DNA from: Rathayibacter sp. Leaf185
Lineage (GTDB): Bacteria > Actinomycetota > Actinomycetes > Actinomycetales > Microbacteriaceae
DNA length: 64,000 nucleotides
Direction: 5' to 3'
Assembly (NCBI RefSeq): GCF_001423885.1
Contig: NZ_LMPP01000001.1
Location: forward strand, 907,543 to 971,542
Shown: piece after piece, positions 1 to 8,600 of the stretch
How positions within the stretch are numbered: the first letter of the stretch is position 1
Layout: every line of letters starts with the position of its first letter
The notes under the pieces: model-generated
What the model saw: the letters and a program-made list of their open reading frames with translations, nothing else
Told to the model about the DNA's origin: nothing
The model's database searches: none
Translations under genes and position numbers: made by a program

Positions 1-80
1 CGGTCGTGAACGGCGGATCCCCGCGGACGTCCCCGGGAAGGGGAGACTCGAGGGGTGGACTCGACGAACAGAAGCACCCG

Positions 81-899
81 ATGAGCGACGCACGACCGGA
101 CCGCCAGGCGGTCGCCCCTCCCAGCGTGCGGATCGGCGAGGACGCCTTCGCGGAGAGCGCCGGAACCACTCTGCGCTGGCTGGGGATGGCCGGCTTCCTC
201 CTCACCAGCCGCGGAACCGCGATCCTGATCGACCCCGTGCTGCACAGCTTCGACATGCCGCTGCTCATCGACATCCCGCTCCGCGTCGACGACGTGCCGC
301 GCGTCGACGCGATCCTCGTCACCCACGCCGACAACGACCACTTCAGCATCCCGAGCTGCCGTGAGCTGGTGCGGGTGACGACCGCGTTCCACTCGACCCG
401 GTACGTCGCCTCCGTGATGGAGGAGGAGGGGATCCCCGGGACCGGCCACGACATCGGCGACGCCTTCTCCGTCGGCGACCACGTCGACGTGACCGTGCTG
501 CCCGCCGACCACGCCTGGCAGAACGCCCAGCCCGACCACCGGGGCCGGACGTTCCACGACGAGGACAGCTGCGGCTTCTGGATCCGCACTCCCGACGGAG
601 TCGTCTGGGCGCCCGGCGACTCCCGCCTGATCCGCGATCACCACCTCACGATGCCCGAGCCCGACGTCCTCCTCTTCGACTTCTCCGACAGCGAGTGGCA
701 CTTCGGTCTCGACGGCGCCGTCGAGATGGCCAACGCGTACCCGCGAGCCGACCTGGTCCTCCACCACTGGGGCTCGGTCGACTCCCCCGAGTTCGCGCCC
801 TTCAACGGCGACCCCGCGACGCTCTGGTCGCGGATCGTCAATCCGTCGCGCATCCGGGTCGTCGCTCCGGGGGAGGCGTTCGCGGTCCGCTCGCGGTGA
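81..899 (+). CDS. MBL-fold metal-dependent hydrolase (UlaG-like)
   Basis: Metallo-beta-lactamase-fold protein of about 272 residues. The metal-binding motif HADNDH begins near residue 82, and a further acidic/histidine stretch (APGDSR) lies near residue 176, as in UlaG-like hydrolases. The frame stays open to the left window edge with a GTG at position 6. The ATG at 81 is preferred because the 25 residues before it are Gly/Arg/Pro-rich and unlike the fold. No signal peptide is seen, so it is probably cytoplasmic. The substrate is unknown: family members include lactonases, phosphodiesterases and nucleases. It converges on the gene at 982-1284 with a hairpin between them. Confidence 0.75.
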   Translation: MSDARPDRQAVAPPSVRIGEDAFAESAGTTLRWLGMAGFLLTSRGTAILIDPVLHSFDMPLLIDIPLRVDDVPRVDAILVTHADNDHFSIPSCRELVRVTTAFHSTRYVASVMEEEGIPGTGHDIGDAFSVGDHVDVTVLPADHAWQNAQPDHRGRTFHDEDSCGFWIRTPDGVVWAPGDSRLIRDHHLTMPEPDVLLFDFSDSEWHFGLDGAVEMANAYPRADLVLHHWGSVDSPEFAPFNGDPATLWSRIVNPSRIRVVAPGEAFAVRSR

Positions 900-924
900 G
901 GCCGGACGGGGCGGCCCGGGCACA

Positions 925-962
925 GAAGAGCACCGCCTCCCGAGGGAAGGACGGTGCTCTTC
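925..962. terminator. Bidirectional hairpin between convergent genes
   Basis: GAAGAGCACCG (925-935) pairs perfectly with CGGTGCTCTTC (952-962), an 11-bp stem with a 16-nt loop. It lies between the convergent MBL gene and the monooxygenase-like gene, so it probably ends transcription from both sides. No U-tract is obvious, which is common in high-GC actinobacteria. Confidence 0.65.
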
Positions 963-981
963 CGGCGGCTCCGGCGGGCGC

Positions 982-1284
982 TCAGACCGGCTGGAGCCAG
1001 GTGAGCTGCGAGTGCGGCTCGACGATCAGCGGGCCGAGCTTCTCGTTGAAGACCGCTCCGTAGTCGGCGGAGATGTGCGACTGGAAGGCGTCCTCGTCGC
1101 GGTACACCTCGTAGACGAAGAACCTCGCAGGGTCGTCCTCGCGGCGGTACGGCACGAATTCGACGTTGCCCGGCTCTCGGCGCACGAGATCGCCGAGGTC
1201 GGCGATCATCCGGGCGACGGTCTCCTCGTGTCCGGGCTTCGCGGTGAACTCGGCGTAGAGGATGCGGGGCGCCGGGTCCGTCAT
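982..1284 (-). CDS. Antibiotic-biosynthesis-monooxygenase (ABM) domain protein, putative quinol monooxygenase
   Basis: A 100-residue single-domain protein. It shows the small ferredoxin-like ABM pattern: an N-terminal strand (ILYAEFTAKPGHE), a central FVPYRREDDPARFFVYEVYRDEDAFQSH segment in two strands and a helix, and a final strand. Members of this superfamily include YgiN-type quinol monooxygenases and LsrG, which acts on a phosphorylated pentane-dione in AI-2 breakdown. The ATG overlaps the stop of the upstream transporter ATPase by 4 bp (ATGA), so it is the last gene of the frc-type operon. That coupling suggests a role linked to the imported sugar, but the reaction cannot be read from sequence. 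Confidence 0.8.
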   Translation of the reverse strand: MTDPAPRILYAEFTAKPGHEETVARMIADLGDLVRREPGNVEFVPYRREDDPARFFVYEVYRDEDAFQSHISADYGAVFNEKLGPLIVEPHSQLTWLQPV

Positions 1285-2078
1285 GCGGTGGCCGCTCCCG
1301 TCATGATCGCGACCGCGTCGGTCATCGAGTGCGACTGCGGCGTGATGGTCGCCGCCTTCTTGCCGAGGCGCTGGATGTGGATGCGGTCGGCGACGTCGAA
1401 GACGTGCGGCATGTTGTGGCTGATCAGGATGACGGGGATCCCGCGGTCGCGGAGGTTGCGCACCAGTTGCAGCACCTGGTTCGACTCGCGCACACCGAGC
1501 GCGGCGGTGGGCTCGTCGAGGACGACGACCTTCGAGCCGAAGGCCGCCGCGCGAGCGACGGCGACCGCCTGGCGCTGACCGCCGGAGAGGTTCTCGACCG
1601 GAACCGTGACGTCCTGCAGCGTGGAGATGCCGAGCTCGGTCAGCTCGGCGCGGGCCTCCTTGCGCATGCCGGCCGTATCGAGCATCCGGAAGACGGAGCC
1701 GAGAACACCCTTCTTGCGCTTCTCGCGGCCGAGGTAGAGGTTCGACGCGACGTCCAGCGCCGGCGAGACGGCGAGGTTCTGGTAGACGGTCTCGATGCCG
1801 GCACCGCGTGCGTCCTGCGGGCGCTTGAAGGTCACGGGCCTGCCGTCGAGGAGGATCTCGCCCTCGTCGGGGATCTCGGCGCCGGTGAGGCACTTGATGA
1901 GGGTGGACTTGCCGGCGCCGTTGTCACCGATGATCGCCAGGACCTCGCCGGGGTAGAGCTCGAGGCTGACGCCGTCGAGACCGACCACGCGGCCGAAGGT
2001 CTTGACGAGGCGCTTGGCCTGCAGCACGGGGGTGCGGGTGTCGGCGGGGGCGGTTCCCGCGGGGTCGATGAGGGTCAC
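1281..2078 (-). CDS. frcA: Sugar ABC transporter ATP-binding protein (FrcA-type, single NBD)
   Basis: ATPase subunit of a CUT2-class monosaccharide importer, 265 residues, with one nucleotide-binding domain as in FrcA rather than the doubled RbsA form. Walker A is GDNGAGKST near residues 51-59, the signature is LSGGQRQ near 163, and Walker B is VVVLDEPTAALG followed by the switch His in LISHN. The frame runs far upstream, but the GTG at 2078 overlaps the permease stop (GTGA) and gives the normal family length. It is the third gene of frcB-frcC-frcA, followed by an ABM-domain gene with a 4-bp overlap. The fructose assignment rests on family resemblance and on the neighbouring fructanase. Confidence 0.88.
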   Translation of the reverse strand: MTLIDPAGTAPADTRTPVLQAKRLVKTFGRVVGLDGVSLELYPGEVLAIIGDNGAGKSTLIKCLTGAEIPDEGEILLDGRPVTFKRPQDARGAGIETVYQNLAVSPALDVASNLYLGREKRKKGVLGSVFRMLDTAGMRKEARAELTELGISTLQDVTVPVENLSGGQRQAVAVARAAAFGSKVVVLDEPTAALGVRESNQVLQLVRNLRDRGIPVILISHNMPHVFDVADRIHIQRLGKKAATITPQSHSMTDAVAIMTGAATA

Positions 2079-3121
2079 TTGCGAACCTTCCGGATCCACT
2101 GGTCGACCGAGACGGCGACGATGATGAGCACGCCTACGGCGAGGGTCTGGTAGAGGACGTCGAGTCCGGCGAGGGAGAGCCCGTTGCGGAAGACGCCGAC
2201 GATCAGGGCGCCGAGGAGGGTGCCCCAGACGGTGCCGCGGCCGCCGAAGAGGCTGGTCCCGCCGATGACGACGGCGGTGATGGAGTCGAGGTTGAGGTCG
2301 GCTCCGGCGTTCGGGCTCGCGGCGTTGGTGCGGCCGATCTGGATCCACGCGCCGATGGCGAGGATCGCGCCGGCAGCGAGGTAGACGCTCATGAGGACGC
2401 GGTTGACGCTGATGCCGGCGAGGCGCGCGGCCTCCTTGTCGTCGCCCACGGCGTAGACGTGCCGGCCCCAGGCGGTCTTGCCGAGGATGAACGCGACCAC
2501 GATGTAGAGCAGGAGCATCAGGATCACGCCGAAGCTGATCCGCACGCCGAGGATGTCGAACGTGCCGCCGGTGGAGGGCAGCAGCGCGGGCATGTCGGTG
2601 CCGCGAACGGTCGAGCCGCTGGAGTAGAGGAGCGTCAGCGCCACGAAGATGTTGAGCGTGCCGAGCGTGACGATGAACGGTGGGAGACGGAGCCGCGTGA
2701 CGAGCAGGCCGTTGAAGGCGCCCGCCGCGAGGCCGACGATCAGGCCCAGGAGAAGGGCGACGATCGCGGGCAGGCCGTTCTCGGTCGCGGTCTGCGCGAT
2801 GACCATCGAGGTGAGGACCATCACGGCGCCGACGGAGAGGTCGATGCCGGCCGTGAGGATGATCAACGTCTGCGCGACAGCGAGCGTTCCGACGACGGCG
2901 ACCTGCTGCGTGATCAGGGAGAGGTTCGAGGGATCGAGGAAGCGGTCGTTCAGCAGTCCGAAGACGATGATCGCGAGGACGAGCACGACGGCCGGGCTGA
3001 CGGCCGGGTAGCGGTGCAGGACGCCGCGGACGCGATCCAGCGGTGTGCGTCGGTCGAGGAACTCGCTGGCGAGATCGAGTGCGGAGGTCGGCGGATTCGG
3101 GTCGGTGGTCTTCTGAGCCAC
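2075..3121 (-). CDS. frcC: Sugar ABC transporter permease (FrcC/RbsC family)
   Basis: Membrane permease of a CUT2 sugar importer, 348 residues with about 8-10 hydrophobic segments. The BPD_transp_2 hallmarks are visible: LTAGIDLSVGAVMVLTSM in the N-terminal half and VIGGTSLFGGRGTVWGTLLG near the C-terminus. The GTG at 3121 is chosen over an ATG at 3169 because an AGAAAGG ribosome-binding site precedes it at good spacing. It lies between the substrate-binding protein (72 bp upstream) and the ATPase (4-bp overlap). It should form a homodimeric channel driven by the FrcA-type ATPase. Confidence 0.9.
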   Translation of the reverse strand: MAQKTTDPNPPTSALDLASEFLDRRTPLDRVRGVLHRYPAVSPAVVLVLAIIVFGLLNDRFLDPSNLSLITQQVAVVGTLAVAQTLIILTAGIDLSVGAVMVLTSMVIAQTATENGLPAIVALLLGLIVGLAAGAFNGLLVTRLRLPPFIVTLGTLNIFVALTLLYSSGSTVRGTDMPALLPSTGGTFDILGVRISFGVILMLLLYIVVAFILGKTAWGRHVYAVGDDKEAARLAGISVNRVLMSVYLAAGAILAIGAWIQIGRTNAASPNAGADLNLDSITAVVIGGTSLFGGRGTVWGTLLGALIVGVFRNGLSLAGLDVLYQTLAVGVLIIVAVSVDQWIRKVRK

Positions 3122-3193
3122 GATGGCCTTTCTGGAGTCGCTGGGAACGGGAGGGAGCGGGCGGAGCACCGGAGGCGCCCCGCCCGCGGTGGG

Positions 3194-4306
3194 CTACTCG
3201 CCCCAGCAGATCCCGGCGGCGTCGTCGGAGCTGATGCTGTCCAGGCCGTCGACCGGGGTGTCGGTGACGAGCTGCGAGCCGGTGTCGAAGAAGTCCAGGC
3301 CCTCGCTGGTGGTCGGCTTGGTGCCGTCCTTCGCGAGCTGCGCGATCGCCTCGACGCCCAGCTGCGCCATCTTCACGGGGTACTGCTGCGCGGTGGCGCC
3401 GATCAGCCCCTCCTTCACGTTCTTCACGCCTGCGCAGCCACCGTCGATCGAGACGAGCAGGACGTCCTTCTCCTTGCCTGCGGCCTGCAGGGCCTGGTAG
3501 GCGCCGTACGCCGCGGGCTCGTTGATCGTGTACACGACGTTGATGTCGGGGTTCTTCGACAGGAGCGTCTCCATCGCGGTCCGGCCGCCGTCCTCGGCGC
3601 CCTGGGTGGCCTCGTTGCCGACGATCTCGTAGTCGCCGCCGCTGTAGCTGCCGGTCTTGTCCTCGTCGCCGTTGACCTCGTCGTCCGCGACGTCTATGCC
3701 CATGCCGGTCAGGAAGCCCTGGTCGCGGTTGTAGTCGACCGAGACGACCTTGTCGTCGAAGAGGTCGAGCATCGCGATGGTCGCCTTCTCACCGTCGAGC
3801 TGCGCGGCGGTCCACTTGCCGATCGACTCTCCGGCGGTGAAGTTGTCGGTCGCGAAGGTGATGTCGACGGCGTCCGCCGGGTCGGGCGCGGTGTCCAGGG
3901 CGATCACGAAGAGGCCGGCGTCCCGGGCCTTCTGGATCGCGTCGACGACCGACGGGCCGTTGGGGGTGATCAGGATGCCCTTGTCGCCCTTGGAGATCGC
4001 GTTCTCGATGGCCTGGATCTGGGTGTCCTCGTCGCCGTCCTCCTTGCCCGCGGCGAGCGTCAGGTTCACGCCGGCGGACGTCGCGGCGTCCTTCGCTCCG
4101 TCCTCCATGGCGACGAAGAACGGGTTGGTGGTCGTCTTGACGATGAGCGTCACGCCGACGCCGTCTCCGCTGCCGGCGGACGATCCGGCGTCGGACGAGC
4201 CGCCTCCCGAGTCGGAGCTGGAGCAGGCGGTCATGCCCAGGGCCGCGAGGATCGCGACCGAGCCGAGCCCGATGTACCGGTTGAAACGAGGGGAGCGGTT
4301 CGTCAT
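3194..4306 (-). CDS. frcB: Sugar-binding lipoprotein of ABC importer (FrcB/RbsB family)
   Basis: Periplasmic-binding-protein-like lipoprotein of 370 residues. A lipobox (LGMTACSSS) with Cys near residue 28 ends the signal peptide, followed by a Ser/Gly/Asp-rich linker and a type I sugar-binding fold (VTLIVKTTTNPFFVAM at the first strand; DINVVYTINEPAAYGAYQAL in the second domain). The RBS AGGA lies 6 nt before the ATG. It is the first gene of the frcBCA operon, divergent from its LacI regulator. A LacI-type palindrome (4341-4354) lies 35 nt upstream. The ligand is probably fructose or a short fructan, inferred from FrcB resemblance and the shared operator with the GH32 gene. Confidence 0.9.
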   Translation of the reverse strand: MTNRSPRFNRYIGLGSVAILAALGMTACSSSDSGGGSSDAGSSAGSGDGVGVTLIVKTTTNPFFVAMEDGAKDAATSAGVNLTLAAGKEDGDEDTQIQAIENAISKGDKGILITPNGPSVVDAIQKARDAGLFVIALDTAPDPADAVDITFATDNFTAGESIGKWTAAQLDGEKATIAMLDLFDDKVVSVDYNRDQGFLTGMGIDVADDEVNGDEDKTGSYSGGDYEIVGNEATQGAEDGGRTAMETLLSKNPDINVVYTINEPAAYGAYQALQAAGKEKDVLLVSIDGGCAGVKNVKEGLIGATAQQYPVKMAQLGVEAIAQLAKDGTKPTTSEGLDFFDTGSQLVTDTPVDGLDSISSDDAAGICWGE

Positions 4307-4340
4307 TGAAAGTCCTGTTCATAGGGCGGGAGCATCCTCC

Positions 4341-4354
4341 CGACAACGATGTCA
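4341..4354. promoter_or_regulatory. LacI-type operator in front of frcBCA
   Basis: CGACAACGATGTCA, one end-base away from the consensus TGACAWCGWTGTCA that also occurs at 4420 and 5594. It lies just downstream of the proposed -10 of the frcB promoter, a position suited to repression. Confidence 0.75.
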
Positions 4355-4361
4355 GAGGTAG

Positions 4362-4390
4362 GTCTAGCGCGTCCTCATCGCTAAGGTCAA
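4362..4390 (-). promoter_or_regulatory. Putative frcB promoter
   Basis: On the minus strand TTGACC (4390-4385) is followed after 17 nt by CTAGAC (4367-4362; or TAGACC with an 18-nt spacer). The predicted start site would fall at the 4341-4354 operator. The -35 is close to consensus and the -10 is weaker. Confidence 0.45.
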
Positions 4391-4418
4391 GTCATCCCTG
4401 ACGAAGTGAGATGAGACT

Positions 4419-5471
4419 GTGACATCGATGTCATCCCCCCGCGATGGACTCGCCTCCGGGCGCCGCCCGACCATGAAGCACGTCGCCGCCCTCGCCGGAG
4501 TCGGCATCAAGACGGTGTCCCGGGTCATCAACGGGGAGCCGAACGTCTCGGCCGCCACCATCGAGCGCGTGCAGGCCGCCGCTGCGCAGCTGCAGTACCA
4601 GCCCGATCTGCACGCCGGGAATCTGCGCCGCTCGAACGGCCGCACGAACACCCTGGGGCTCCTGGTGGGCAGCGTCGCGAACCCGTTCTCGGGAGCCGTG
4701 CATCGCGCGGTCGAGGACGTCGCGAACGAGCGCGGAGTGGCGGTCTTCGCCTCCAGCCTCGATGACGACCCCGCGCGCGAGCGGTCGTCGGTGAACGCCT
4801 TCGTGTCGCGCCGCGTCGACGGGCTCATCCTGACGGCGGTCGCCCCGAGCCAGGCCTACCTCGGTGTCGAGGTCGATCGTGGCACACCTGCGGTCTTCGT
4901 CGACCGCGTCCCGACCGGCATCGCGGCCGATGCCGTGATCACCGACAACGCCGCCGGGATCGCGCGCGCGGTCGGTCATCTCGCCTCCTTCGGGCACCGG
5001 CGCATCGCCTTCATCGGCGACCGCCCCGAGATCTTCACGGCGCGGGAGCGCGAGCGCGGCTTCCTCGAGGAGATGGGGCGCCTCGGCCTCCCCGTCGTCC
5101 CCGAGCTGGTGCGGCACGGCGCTCACGACGAGTTCGCCGCCGAGGAGACCGCCCTCGAGCTCCTCGGACTCGATCAGCCGCCGACCGCGGTCATCGGAGG
5201 GCAGAACCTCATCACCATCGGTGTGCTCGCCGCTCTCCGCCGCCGCCAGGAGCACGGTCGCGTCGCCCTGATCGGCTTCGACGACATCCCCCTCGCCGAG
5301 CTGCTCCACCCCGCCGTCTCCGTCATCGCCCAGGACCCCACCCGGATCGGGCGCACCGCCGCCGAACGCGTCTTCCTCCGCCTCGACGGCGAGGATGCGC
5401 CCGCGCAGACCTTCGTCATCCCCACCACCCTGATCGCCCGCGGATCTGCAGAGATCCCCCCGCGTCCCTGA
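4419..5471 (+). CDS. LacI-family transcriptional regulator of the fructan/fructose locus
   Basis: A 350-residue LacI regulator. The N-terminal helix-turn-helix reads MKHVAALAGVGIKTVSRVING, followed by a hinge with HAGNLRRSNGRTNTLGLL and a periplasmic-binding-like effector domain ending in VALIGFDDIPLAELL. Starts at GTG 4419, ATG 4428 or ATG 4473 are possible; none has a strong RBS, and 4419 keeps the usual short leader before the HTH. A perfect palindrome (4420-4433) overlaps this start, and near-identical sites precede the divergent frcBCA operon and the downstream GH32 gene. It is therefore the probable local repressor, responding to fructose, a phosphorylated form or an oligofructan; the effector is inference. 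Confidence 0.9.
   Translation: MTSMSSPRDGLASGRRPTMKHVAALAGVGIKTVSRVINGEPNVSAATIERVQAAAAQLQYQPDLHAGNLRRSNGRTNTLGLLVGSVANPFSGAVHRAVEDVANERGVAVFASSLDDDPARERSSVNAFVSRRVDGLILTAVAPSQAYLGVEVDRGTPAVFVDRVPTGIAADAVITDNAAGIARAVGHLASFGHRRIAFIGDRPEIFTARERERGFLEEMGRLGLPVVPELVRHGAHDEFAAEETALELLGLDQPPTAVIGGQNLITIGVLAALRRRQEHGRVALIGFDDIPLAELLHPAVSVIAQDPTRIGRTAAERVFLRLDGEDAPAQTFVIPTTLIARGSAEIPPRP
4420..4433. promoter_or_regulatory. LacI-type operator at the start of the regulator gene
   Basis: TGACATCGATGTCA is a perfect 14-bp palindrome overlapping the first codons of the LacI gene. Its position suggests autoregulation. It matches the operators in front of frcB and the GH32 gene. Confidence 0.75.
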
Positions 5472-5552
5472 CGCCGTGGAGCCGCCCGGGCCCCGAGGCG
5501 TCGAGGAGCAGCCCCGATCGGGCCGTCGCTCCGGTGACTTTCTCAGACGCCC

Positions 5553-5582
5553 TTGAATTGTCCGGAGGACAGACCGTAGGTT
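5553..5582 (+). promoter_or_regulatory. Putative promoter of the GH32 gene
   Basis: TTGAAT (5553-5558) and TAGGTT (5577-5582) are separated by 18 nt. The spacer contains a separate perfect inverted repeat TGTCC-GGA-GGACA (5559-5571). The LacI-type operator follows at 5594-5607, around the expected start of transcription. Confidence 0.5.
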
Positions 5583-5593
5583 CCCGTTCGTAC

Positions 5594-5607
5594 TGACAAC
5601 GTTGTCA
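5594..5607. promoter_or_regulatory. LacI-type operator in front of the GH32 fructanase
   Basis: TGACAACGTTGTCA, a perfect 14-bp palindrome matching the frc operators. Position just after the proposed -10 region suggests repression by the LacI regulator encoded at 4419-5471. Confidence 0.8.
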
Positions 5608-5642
5608 CTCCGGTGGCACGCGCAACGAAGGGCGTCACTTCC

Positions 5643-8600
5643 GTGCTATCTCCTCATCGCTCCTCCCCGCCGAGGCCGCGTCGCGGCCGCGGGCTCGTCG
5701 CTGTCGCGGCGGCGCTCTGCCTGGCCGGCGGAGCTCTCTCCGTCTCCGCCGTCTCGGCGGCACCCCTCGACCCCGCCTCCGAGGCCTACCGCCCCGCCGT
5801 CCACTACTCGCCGGCCCAGAACTGGATGAACGACCCGAACGGTCTCGTCTACTACCAGGGCGTCTACCACCTCTACTACCAGTACAACCCGCAGGGCACG
5901 CGCTGGGGCAACATGAGCTGGGGCCACGCGACCAGCCCCGACCTGACGCACTGGACCGAGCAGCCCCTCGCCATCCCCGGCGATGCCGAGTCCGACATCT
6001 TCTCGGGCTCGATCGTGGTCGACAAGGACAACACCTCCGGATTCGGCACCGCCGACAATCCACCCCTGGTCGCCATGTACACCGCGGCCTACAAGACGGG
6101 CGAGCAGGCTCAAGCCCTCGCCTACAGCATCGACGCCGGTCAGACCTGGACCAAGTACGACGGCAACCCCGTCATCGACCGCGACCAGAACGACTTCCGC
6201 GACCCGCACATGTTCTGGTACGACGGCGGCACGCCGGAGTCGTCGTACTGGGTCGTCGTCACCGTCGAGGCGGACGACCACAAGGTCCTCCTGCACAAGT
6301 CGACCGACCTGAAGAACTGGACGGAGCTCAGCGAGTTCGGCCCGGCGAACGCGACCGGCGGAGTCTGGGAATGCCCGGACCTGTTCCCGCTCGCGGTGGA
6401 CGGCGACCCCTCGAACATCAAGTGGGTCATGGTCGTCAACCTCAACCCGGGTGCTGTGGGCGGCGGATCCGGCGGCCAGTACTTCGTCGGCGACTTCGAC
6501 GGGACCACCTTCACCTCCGAGTCGACCGTCGGCTCCGACACCCTCCCCGAGGGCACGACACTCGCCGGCTTCGACGACGGCACCTACAACGGCTGGACTG
6601 TGAACAACGAGCCCGGCAACTGGAAGAACGGGCCGTTCGGCGCCACCCCCGCCACCGGTCCGATCGACGGCCAGCAGACGGTCACCGGCTTCGCCGGAGC
6701 GGGGCTCATCAACGGCTTCAACGACGGCGACTGGCCGGTCGGCACGATGGAGTCGCCCGACTTCACCCTCGACCAGGACCACCTGAACCTCCTCGTCGGC
6801 GGCGGGAACCACCCGCACGTGGACGGCACGCAGCTCGCCAACGACCCGCCGGCCGGGAGCGAGCTGCTCTTCGACGGCTTCGAGTACCCGGAGCAGCAGA
6901 GCCTCGCGGACAACGGCTGGACGCTGACCGGCGACCTCGCCGACGGCACCAACCCCTCCACGAGCGGCGGCGAGTTCTTCCTCGACCAGAAGCGCATCAA
7001 CACCTACGACGGCGGGCCCAAGGGCGACGACAACCTCGGCACCCTGACTTCACCGGAGTTCACGATCGACAAGAGCCACCTCAGCATGCTCGTCGGAGGC
7101 GGATTCCGCCCCGAGGGCGACGCCCAGACCCTCGAGGTGCAGCTCGTCGTCGACGGAGAGGTCGTCGAGACCACCGCCGGCAGCAACGACGGCGCGCTCA
7201 ACTGGAAGAGCTGGGACGTCTCGGCCTACCAGGGGAAGGCGGCGCGGATCGTCGTCGTGGACGACGCGACCGGTGGCTGGGGGCACCTGACGCTCGATCA
7301 CCTCGTGCTCGCGGACACCCCGGCGCAGGTCCGCTCCAGCGAGACGAGCGTGAACCTCGTCGTGGACGGCGACGTCGTCCGCACGGCGACCGGCAATGAC
7401 AGCGAGACGCTCGACTGGACCTCGTGGGACGTCAGCGACCTCGGCGGGCGCACTGCGCACCTCCAGGTCGTCGACAACAACCGCTCCGGCTGGGGCCACA
7501 TCCTCGCCGACCAGTTCATGCTCTCGGACGAGCCCGCGCAGAGCCGCCTCGTCGACTACGACTGGCTCGACTGGGGCCGCGACTACTACGCGGGAGTCAC
7601 CTTCGACAACGCGCCGGACGACAAGCGCATCATGATCGCGTGGATGAACAACTGGCAGTACGGCGAGGAGATCCCCACCGGCCAGTGGCGCGGAGCGATG
7701 GCCCTGCCGCGTGAGCTCGCCCTGCAGAGCGTCGACGGCGCTCCGAAGCTCGTGCAGAAGGTCGTCGATCAGACGGCCGACCTCGAGCAGACGGAGAACG
7801 CCGTCACGCTCGGCGCGACCGACATCATCGAGGGCGAGACCGCGCTGCCGGCAGCAGCCGACGGCAGCGTGTACAAGCTCGACGCCGTGCTCAGCGCCGG
7901 GGACGCCGAGTCCTTCGGCCTCTCGGTCCGCAACTCCGCCGACGGCAGCCAGCGCACTCCGATCACCTACGACGTCGCGTCCGGTCAGCTGAGCGTGGAC
8001 CGCACGCGCTCGGGCGACGTCGGCTTCGACGCCGACTTCCCCTCGGTCGAGACCGCGCCGGTGGCTCTCGAGGACGGGAAGCTCCACCTCGAGCTCTACG
8101 TCGACACGGCGTCGGTGGAGACGTTCGCCCAGGGCGGGATCACGACGATCACGGACCAGATCTTCCCCGACGCCGCCAGCGAGGGCGTCTCGCTCCTCGC
8201 CAGCGGAGGAACGGCGCGTCTGGAGAGCCTGACGCTCACCCCGCTCGACCGCTCCATGTTCACCGACCCGGCCGCCGTCGCCACCCTGACCGCGACCGGA
8301 GCCCCGCAGACCGTCGAGACCGGGGACGCGATCTCCGGGCTGGGAGTCACCGCGACCAACGCCGCCGGCGCTCCCGTCGGCGGCGCGGACGTCGCCTTCA
8401 CCCTCGACGGCCCGGCCCGCTTCGCGGACGGCACCACGACGGCCACGGCCACGACCGGGGCCGACGGCTCCGCTGCGCTGCCCGCCGCCACCGCGGGGCC
8501 CGGCACCGGCACCGTCTCGATCACCGCGGCGAGCGGAGAGACCAGCACGGTGCTCCCCGCCGTCACCGTGGTCGCCCCGGCGACCGACGTGAACGTCGAC

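Noticed and set aside
2459-4309. 616-codon frame on the plus strand opposite the frc genes
   Set aside because: Antisense shadow: low-complexity Glu/Arg/Asp/Val-rich text, no family pattern, while the minus strand encodes clear transporter genes.
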